Below, one piece after another: positions 57,379 to 64,000 of a stretch of DNA of 64,000 bases. Location of the stretch: contig NZ_LT965954.1 of assembly GCF_900240995.1 (NCBI RefSeq), positions 248,001-312,000 of the forward strand, read 5' to 3'. Under the pieces are notes generated by a model. That model made no database searches. It had not been told where the DNA came from and was given only the letters and a program-made list of their open reading frames with translations. The first letter of the stretch is position 1; every line of letters begins with the position of its first letter. A program made the translations under genes and the position numbers. This DNA comes from Bacillus sp. Marseille-P3661 (GTDB taxonomy: Bacteria; Bacillota; Bacilli; Bacillales; Bacillaceae_J).

Positions 57379-57768
57379 ATGAAAAAGAAACTTGGATCTA
57401 TCTTTATGTCCATGTTTTTATTAACGGCCTGCAATACGGTCGATGGTGGTTCCGTTTCTGACATAAATTTGGGAGGAGAAGGTTATCATCTATTGTTTTT
57501 TTCAAATGAAGAAAAGATAAGATTAGAAAATAACTATTATGATGTTCTACTCGACCTTAGAAAAAAGTTTCCAAATGAAATGGCAGACGTTACTCTTATT
57601 CAATCCACTAATAAAAATGAATTAATTAAGAAATTTAATGTTAGTGTCTACCCAACTTTGATCGTTGTAAAAGACGGGGAAGTTAAAACTCGGATTGATG
57701 GAAAGAGGAGCAAAAAAGATATTATGAATCACCTTGTAAAAACAATGGAACAACATGAGAAAAAATAA
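57379..57768 (+). CDS. Thioredoxin-fold lipoprotein lacking the CxxC motif
   Basis: 129 residues from the ATG of MKKKLGSIFMSMFLL after AGAAGTGAG. Lipobox LLTAC (Cys18 region). The remainder has the thioredoxin pattern: LLFFSNEEKI, a helix, DVTLIQST, and VSVYPTLIVVKDGEVKTRIDG with the cis-proline. The redox CxxC is absent (FFSNEEK at its place), so it is not an ordinary oxidoreductase. Function unknown. Confidence 0.7.
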   Translation: MKKKLGSIFMSMFLLTACNTVDGGSVSDINLGGEGYHLLFFSNEEKIRLENNYYDVLLDLRKKFPNEMADVTLIQSTNKNELIKKFNVSVYPTLIVVKDGEVKTRIDGKRSKKDIMNHLVKTMEQHEKK

Positions 57769-57771
57769 TGG

Positions 57772-57797
57772 GAGATAGCTTTGTGCTATCTCTATTT
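57772..57797 (+). terminator. Terminator after the thioredoxin-like gene
   Basis: GAGATAGC (57772-57779) pairs with GCTATCTC (57785-57792), then TATTTTA. Confidence 0.78.
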
Positions 57798-57873
57798 TAC
57801 TAGCAGGAAATGCCCTTCAAAAAGCAGACATATGACTGAAAGAAGATATGCTTTGTAAGTTTTTCGTTATACG

Positions 57874-57910
57874 CAAAAAATCCATTCCCAATCTAACCGG
57901 GAACGGATTT
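57874..57910 (-). terminator. Terminator of the pdh operon
   Basis: AAATCCATTCCC (57878-57889) pairs with GGGAACGGATTT (57899-57910) with one G-U pair, then TTTGCG on the minus strand. Confidence 0.85.
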
Positions 57911-57930
57911 TTTTCCATGTTCAATTATTT

Positions 57931-59343
57931 TTATTTTACGATATGAATAGGACTACCAATAGCAACTTCAGCAGCTTCCATTGTTATTTCACCAAGAGTA
58001 GGATGGGCATGGATGGTCATTGCGATATCTTCAGCTGTCATTCCTGCTTCAATCGCTAGACCTAATTCTGCTATCATATCTGAAGCATTTGGTCCTACAA
58101 TTTGAGCCCCAATGACTAGTCCGTCTTCTTTTCTAGTGACAAGTTTCATAAAGCCATCGGTATCATTTAATGCCAACGCTCTTCCATTTGCAGCGAATGG
58201 GAATTTTGCAGCTATTACATCAATACCTTCATCTTTTGCTTGTTGTTCAAAATATCCAACAGACGCACATTCAGGATCTGAAAAGACTACAGCTGGTATT
58301 GCATAATAATCAATTTCTGCAGGATGGCCTGCGATTGCTTCAGCTGCAATCTTACCTTCGTATGATGCCTTATGCGCAAGCGGAGGACCTTCGACAATAT
58401 CACCAATTGCATAAATATTTGAAATAGATGTACGGCACTGTTTATCAATTTCAATTAAGCCACGATCAGTAATCTTAATCCCTATATCTTCTAATCCTAT
58501 TTCAGCTGTATTCGGTTTACGACCTACTGTTACTAGTACATAATCGGCTTCAATTGTCTTTTGTTCACCGTTAGTTTCAAACGTAACCTTTACACTATTT
58601 TCTGTTTCTTCGACGCCTTTTCCAAAAGCTTTTGTGTATATTTCCACATTACCCTTTTTCTTTAGACGTTTCTTAACAACTGCACTCATTTGTTTTTCAA
58701 ACCCCGATAATATTTCATCAGCTGCTTCAAGAATTGTGATCTCAGTTCCAAAGTTTGCAAAAGCTGTACCAAGTTCGATACCGATATATCCTCCACCGAT
58801 TACTACCATCTTTTTTGGAATTTCAGTTAAGTTAATAGCACCTGTAGAATCAAGGACACGTGCAGAATACTTGAATGCAGGCAGTTCAATTGGTGTTGAA
58901 CCTGTAGCTACAATTGCTTGTTTAAATTTATATGTTTGTGCAGAATCTTCATTAATGACTCGCAATGTATTAGAATCAACAAAATACGCTTCGCCTTTTA
59001 CAATTTCAACTTTATTACCTTTTAAAAGTCCTTCTACACCACCGGTAAGCTTTTTAACAACGCTGCCTTTCCATGCTTGTACCTTTGAAAAATCAACTTT
59101 TACGTTCTCCGCTGTAATCCCTATATCATCTGAATGCTTCGCTGTTTCATAGCGATGTCCAGCAGAAATAAGTGCCTTTGAAGGAATACAACCAACATTT
59201 AGGCAAACTCCGCCTAAATTTTCTTTTTCAACAATCGTAACTTTTTGTCCTAGCTGAGCAGCTCTAATTGCAGCCACATACCCACCTGGTCCAGCACCAA
59301 CAACGAGTGTATCAGTTTCAATAGGAAAATCTCCAACAACCAT
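57931..59343 (-). CDS. pdhD: Dihydrolipoyl dehydrogenase, E3 of pyruvate dehydrogenase
   Basis: FAD enzyme that reoxidises dihydrolipoamide with NAD+. 470 residues. FAD motif [19 protein letters not shown] near residue 14, redox disulfide in [15 protein letters not shown] near 45, NAD motif [17 protein letters not shown] near 182, and the C-terminal His-Glu in [14 protein letters not shown]. Last gene of the operon, five bases after pdhC. Confidence 0.97.
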   Translation of the reverse strand: MVVGDFPIETDTLVVGAGPGGYVAAIRAAQLGQKVTIVEKENLGGVCLNVGCIPSKALISAGHRYETAKHSDDIGITAENVKVDFSKVQAWKGSVVKKLTGGVEGLLKGNKVEIVKGEAYFVDSNTLRVINEDSAQTYKFKQAIVATGSTPIELPAFKYSARVLDSTGAINLTEIPKKMVVIGGGYIGIELGTAFANFGTEITILEAADEILSGFEKQMSAVVKKRLKKKGNVEIYTKAFGKGVEETENSVKVTFETNGEQKTIEADYVLVTVGRKPNTAEIGLEDIGIKITDRGLIEIDKQCRTSISNIYAIGDIVEGPPLAHKASYEGKIAAEAIAGHPAEIDYYAIPAVVFSDPECASVGYFEQQAKDEGIDVIAAKFPFAANGRALALNDTDGFMKLVTRKEDGLVIGAQIVGPNASDMIAELGLAIEAGMTAEDIAMTIHAHPTLGEITMEAAEVAIGSPIHIVK

Positions 59344-59348
59344 AGTCT

Positions 59349-60650
59349 TTATGCCTCCATTATTAGTAATTGTGGATCATGCAATAAGCGCTTAATTTTA
59401 TTTAATGCATTTTGAGCAGTTGCACCGTCTATTATGCGATGATCAAAACTTAATGATAATGCTAATACTGGCGCTACTACTATTTCACCATTACGTACAA
59501 CTGGTTTTTCGGCAATGCGACCAATTCCTAGAATTGCAACTTCCGGATGATTGATCACCGGTGTAAACCATTGACCACCTGCAGACCCAATATTCGAAAT
59601 TGTACAAGAGCCACCCTTCATTTCGTCTGGAGCAAGCTTTCCATCACGAGCTTTTGTAGCAAGTTCATTGATTTCTTGTGATATAGCAAAAACAGATTTA
59701 CGATCTGCATCTTTTACAACAGGAACTAGTAATCCCTTTTCAGTATCAGCTGCAATCCCAATATTATAATAATGCTTATGAATGATTTCTTGTGTTGCAT
59801 CATCAATTGATGTATTTAAAGCAGGATATTCTTTAAGTGCTGATACTAAAGCCTTCACAACATAAGGTAAATATGTAAGCTTAATACCTTTTTCTTGTGC
59901 CACGCTCTTGAATTTCTTACGATGTGCAACAAGATCTGTTACATCTACTTCATCCATTAATGTAACATGTGGTGCTGTTTGTTTAGAATTAACCATAGCC
60001 TTTGCGATCGCTTTACGAATACCACTCATTTTTTCACGAGTCTCTGGATACTGTCCAGCAGGTATTTGCTGTGAAACTGCTTTTGTTGTTTCCTCAACTT
60101 TTTCAACCTCTTCAGTTGGAGGAGCACTTACTGGCTCTTCTTTAACAGGAGCAGCACCGCCAGAAATATGTTTATCAATATCTTCTTTCAAAATTCGTCC
60201 GTTTTTACCTGAACCAGTTACTTGTGAAATACTAATTCCTTTTTCACGAGCATATTTCCTTACAGACGGCATTGCAATTACATTAACAGACTGACCACCA
60301 TCATCAGCGTTACCACCGATATCTTTTGGTGATTCATTTACTGCCGCCTTCGTTTCTTGGGTTTCAGATGCTGTAGGAGCGGAATCACTATCCCCTTCGG
60401 CGCTTTCATAGCCTTCTGCCTCAATAGTAATGATAACATCACCTACAACAGCAACAGTACCTTCAGATGCCTTTACTTCTTTTACAGTCCCTTCAACTGG
60501 TGAAGGAATCTCAACCACAGCTTTATCATTTTGCACTTCGCATAAAATATCGTCTTCTTTTACAGTGTCCCCGGGCTTTACGAACCATTTAACAATTTCA
60601 CCTTCATGAATACCTTCACCGATATCAGGTAGCTTGAATTCAAATGCCAC
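59349..60650 (-). CDS. pdhC: Dihydrolipoamide acetyltransferase, E2 of pyruvate dehydrogenase
   Basis: Core of the complex, 433 residues. One lipoyl domain (about 1-80; lipoyl Lys43 in [14 protein letters not shown]), a linker rich in Ala, Glu and Pro, a peripheral-subunit-binding domain (about 125-162; [15 protein letters not shown]), a second linker and the catalytic domain with [14 protein letters not shown] near the end. GTG start after AGGAGGGAAAAATT. Confidence 0.96.
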   Translation of the reverse strand: MAFEFKLPDIGEGIHEGEIVKWFVKPGDTVKEDDILCEVQNDKAVVEIPSPVEGTVKEVKASEGTVAVVGDVIITIEAEGYESAEGDSDSAPTASETQETKAAVNESPKDIGGNADDGGQSVNVIAMPSVRKYAREKGISISQVTGSGKNGRILKEDIDKHISGGAAPVKEEPVSAPPTEEVEKVEETTKAVSQQIPAGQYPETREKMSGIRKAIAKAMVNSKQTAPHVTLMDEVDVTDLVAHRKKFKSVAQEKGIKLTYLPYVVKALVSALKEYPALNTSIDDATQEIIHKHYYNIGIAADTEKGLLVPVVKDADRKSVFAISQEINELATKARDGKLAPDEMKGGSCTISNIGSAGGQWFTPVINHPEVAILGIGRIAEKPVVRNGEIVVAPVLALSLSFDHRIIDGATAQNALNKIKRLLHDPQLLIMEA

Positions 60651-60681
60651 AATTTTTCCCTCCTATTTATAAAATCAAGTT

Positions 60682-61659
60682 TTAGAAGTTTACAACAGCT
60701 TTTGCTTTCTCAATAATGTCATTGTAATTAGGTAGCCAAACATCTTCTGCTTGTGAAAATGGGAAAACAGTATCCGGTGCTGTTACTCGTAAAACAGGAG
60801 CCTCTAAATCAAGTATTGCACGCTCGGTAATTTCTGCAACTACATTCGCAGCAATTCCCGCTTGCTTTTGTGCTTCTTGTACTACTATTGCACGATTAGT
60901 TTTCTTTACAGATTGTAAAATAGTATCTATATCTAGTGGAGAGATCGTTCTTAAATCAATCACTTCAGCGCTAATTCCCTCTTTTTCTAACTCCTCAGCC
61001 GCCTTTAATGAGGAATGGACCATCGCTCCATAAGCAATGATTGTTATATCTTTCCCCTCACGTTTAACCGCAGCTTTCCCAATCGGAATTGTATACTCTC
61101 CCTCAGGTACATCTTCACGGAAAGATCTATATAATTTCATGTGCTCAAGGAAAATAACAGGATCATTGTCTCGAATTGCTGAAATTAATAAACCTTTCGC
61201 TTCATATGGTGTCGATGGTATGACTACCTTTAGTCCTGGTTGAGCAGCAACAAGCCCTTCAAGACTATCTGCATGTAGTTCCGGAGTCTTAACACCACCA
61301 CCAAATGGCGAACGGACTGTAATCGGAGCATTTTGAGTACCACCTGAACGATAACGCATGCGTGCCATTTGTCCATTAATAGAGTCCATCACTTCATATA
61401 CAAACCCAAAAAATTGGATCTCTGGTACAGGTCTAAATCCAGTAAGGGCTAGTCCTATAGCTAATCCACCAATACCTGATTCAGCTAGCGGTGTATCAAA
61501 TACTCTGTCTTCACCAAATTCCTGTTGTAATCCTTCAGTTGCGCGGAAAACACCACCATTAACACCTACATCTTCACCAAAAACCAAAACCTTTGGGTCA
61601 TTTTTTAATTCTACCCGCATTGCATCCGTAATAGCTTGAATCATCGTCATTTGAGCCAT
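60682..61659 (-). CDS. pdhB: Pyruvate dehydrogenase E1 component, beta subunit
   Basis: 325 residues of the transketolase-like beta subunit. [39 protein letters not shown] and the C-terminal [20 protein letters not shown] are characteristic. It pairs with the alpha subunit three bases upstream. Confidence 0.96.
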   Translation of the reverse strand: MAQMTMIQAITDAMRVELKNDPKVLVFGEDVGVNGGVFRATEGLQQEFGEDRVFDTPLAESGIGGLAIGLALTGFRPVPEIQFFGFVYEVMDSINGQMARMRYRSGGTQNAPITVRSPFGGGVKTPELHADSLEGLVAAQPGLKVVIPSTPYEAKGLLISAIRDNDPVIFLEHMKLYRSFREDVPEGEYTIPIGKAAVKREGKDITIIAYGAMVHSSLKAAEELEKEGISAEVIDLRTISPLDIDTILQSVKKTNRAIVVQEAQKQAGIAANVVAEITERAILDLEAPVLRVTAPDTVFPFSQAEDVWLPNYNDIIEKAKAVVNF

Positions 61660-61662
61660 GAA

Positions 61663-63084
<1,422 letters not shown>

Positions 63085-63090
<6 letters not shown>

Positions 63091-63150
63091 AAAAAACGGA
63101 TAGTAGGAACAGAGCTTAACCTTTTTATGGTTAACCATTCCTACTATCCG
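63085..63150 (-). terminator. Long hairpin terminator of ykyA
   Basis: CGGATAGTAGGAA (63097-63109) pairs with TTCCTACTATCCG (63138-63150); an inner TTAACC/GGTTAA stem extends it. On the minus strand TTTTTTATTTT follows. Confidence 0.88.
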
Positions 63151-63157
63151 CTAATTT

Positions 63158-63820
63158 TCACTCTTTATTCTCAAAGACAACATTTAATTCAGCAGCATTA
63201 TAAAACTCTTTCTTTTTCTGATTATACGTATCAGTCCATTGATTAAATTGTTCATTTGCCTTTACAACTTCATCATACGTTGTATTTATTTTTGTAATTT
63301 GTTCCTCTAGTTGCTGAAGAGTCAGATCTTCTTTCTGAAACATTTCATATAACTGTCGATCAAGTGATATTGCTTTTTTATATTGTTCATATAGTTTGTC
63401 GTATGTCGCATATCGTTCCTTCATTGCCTTTGTTAAATCAATTCCTTTTTCTTTTAAATTGATGTCTTTAATTTTACTAATTTGATTTTCGACAAGCAAA
63501 AACTCTTGCTCAGAAGCATCGATGCTTTCTTTTTCCTTATCAATTCTTGATTCTCTTTCTTCAACAATCGCTAATGCTTCCTGCGATAATCCTTTAATTT
63601 CATCAAATTGCGACATTCCAAGTTGTATAATTTTTTCGTAAAGTTTTTGCTCCTTCATTTCTAATTCAACAAGCGGATCTTGCTGCTGTTCAAAAACAGA
63701 CTCCAGAGAAACGGCTTTTTCTAAATGATTATAGATTTCATCTTCAACAGATGAACCACAACCAGACATGAATAGTATAAGTAATAAAATTAGGACAATA
63801 TTTTTTATAAAAACCAACAT
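63158..63820 (-). CDS. ykyA: YkyA-family cell-wall-associated lipoprotein
   Basis: 220 residues: signal peptide with lipobox FMSGC (Cys21), then an almost entirely helical, charged coiled-coil region (about 30-205). This is the putative cell-wall-binding lipoprotein YkyA, adjacent to pdhA in B. subtilis. AGGAGGAACTAA precedes the ATG. Function unknown. Confidence 0.9.
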   Translation of the reverse strand: MLVFIKNIVLILLLILFMSGCGSSVEDEIYNHLEKAVSLESVFEQQQDPLVELEMKEQKLYEKIIQLGMSQFDEIKGLSQEALAIVEERESRIDKEKESIDASEQEFLLVENQISKIKDINLKEKGIDLTKAMKERYATYDKLYEQYKKAISLDRQLYEMFQKEDLTLQQLEEQITKINTTYDEVVKANEQFNQWTDTYNQKKKEFYNAAELNVVFENKE

Positions 63821-64000
63821 TTAGTTCCTCCTATCTCAAACATTAATTATAATTTTTACCAATTTGAAAGACAACCTTATTCATAAATTTTTACATTTAT
63901 TTCTTCAATGATTATAATATGCGCTTGTCCCTTTAAATAGTATTTTTTCTTAAAAGTAAAATATGCTACACTAAAACAAGGAAACAGGGAAATAAGAGGA
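63821..64000 (+). other. Promoter and ribosome-binding region of a divergent gene beyond the edge
   Basis: The window ends in AAATAAGAGGA, a good ribosome binding site with no start codon yet. In B. subtilis the peptide deformylase gene is nearby, so defB is a guess for the next gene. Confidence 0.35.

Noticed and set aside
58634-59152. 172-codon plus-strand frame inside pdhD
   Set aside because: Antisense shadow of the highly conserved E3 gene; no start signals.

Overview
The window is a stretch of an AT-rich, endospore-forming Bacillaceae chromosome (Bacillus in the broad sense). The evidence is gene order: almost every gene is a recognisable counterpart of the Bacillus subtilis block that runs from the pdh operon through speA, ykt, yla, ftsW, cta, ylb and panE to mraZ-rsmH-ftsL-pbpB-spoVD. 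Here it reads in the opposite sense, so most genes lie on the minus strand. Sporulation genes (spoVD, ylbJ, ylbO-type regulator, ylbD, ylaJ) support a spore former. I cannot name a genus; it is not the B. subtilis group, because several genes are inserted or missing relative to that order. No rRNA, tRNA, prophage or CRISPR was seen.

Layout. 1-5.1 kb: start of the division and cell-wall cluster (mraZ, rsmH, ftsL, pbpB, spoVD cut by the window edge), with tandem MraZ-type boxes before mraZ. 5.1-8.2 kb: bshC (bacillithiol), a DUF3397 membrane protein, panE. 8.3-24.4 kb: the ylb region (ylbP, ylbO, a crotonase-fold enzyme, rpmF, ylbN, tmcAL, ylbL, ylbK, ylbJ, coaD, rsmD, ylbG, ylbF, ylbE, ylbD, ylbC), interrupted by a 0.9-kb array of 52-bp tandem repeats, a candidate structured RNA and a 483-residue secreted protein of unknown role. 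24.5-26.1 kb: an apparently intact IS1182-type insertion sequence sitting in the terminator of ylbB. 26.1-29.9 kb: ylbB, a LysM-CAP protein, YugN-like, Asp23-like, an AI-2E-family membrane protein and an acetyltransferase. 30-37.6 kb: the caa3 cytochrome c oxidase genes ctaG-F-E-D-C with heme O and heme A synthases ctaB and ctaA. 37.6-47.8 kb: ftsW, ylaN, glsA, ylaK, ylaJ, ylaI, ylaH, typA, ylaF, suhB; pycA, expected between ftsW and ctaA, is absent. 47.9-52.4 kb: ykzI, yktB, yktA, a nitronate monooxygenase and speA. 52.4-52.7 kb: a clear SR1-type dual-function small RNA encoding the peptide SR1P, with CcpN-type operator sequences in its promoter. 52.8-57.8 kb: small conserved proteins and a run of envelope proteins (M23 peptidase lipoprotein, polysaccharide deacetylase lipoprotein, aromatic-acid-exporter-type membrane protein, thioredoxin-like lipoprotein). 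57.9-63.8 kb: the pyruvate dehydrogenase operon pdhABCD and ykyA.

How it fits together. Central carbon and energy genes dominate: pyruvate dehydrogenase, the caa3 terminal oxidase with its heme A pathway, CoA synthesis (panE, coaD), and SR1/SR1P, which in B. subtilis ties glycolytic state to GapA and RNA turnover. A second theme is envelope and division. The least explained items are the 52-bp palindromic array at about 13.1-14.0 kb, the putative RNA at about 18.57-18.73 kb, and a short dispersed hairpin element whose two best copies show a compensatory base-pair change.
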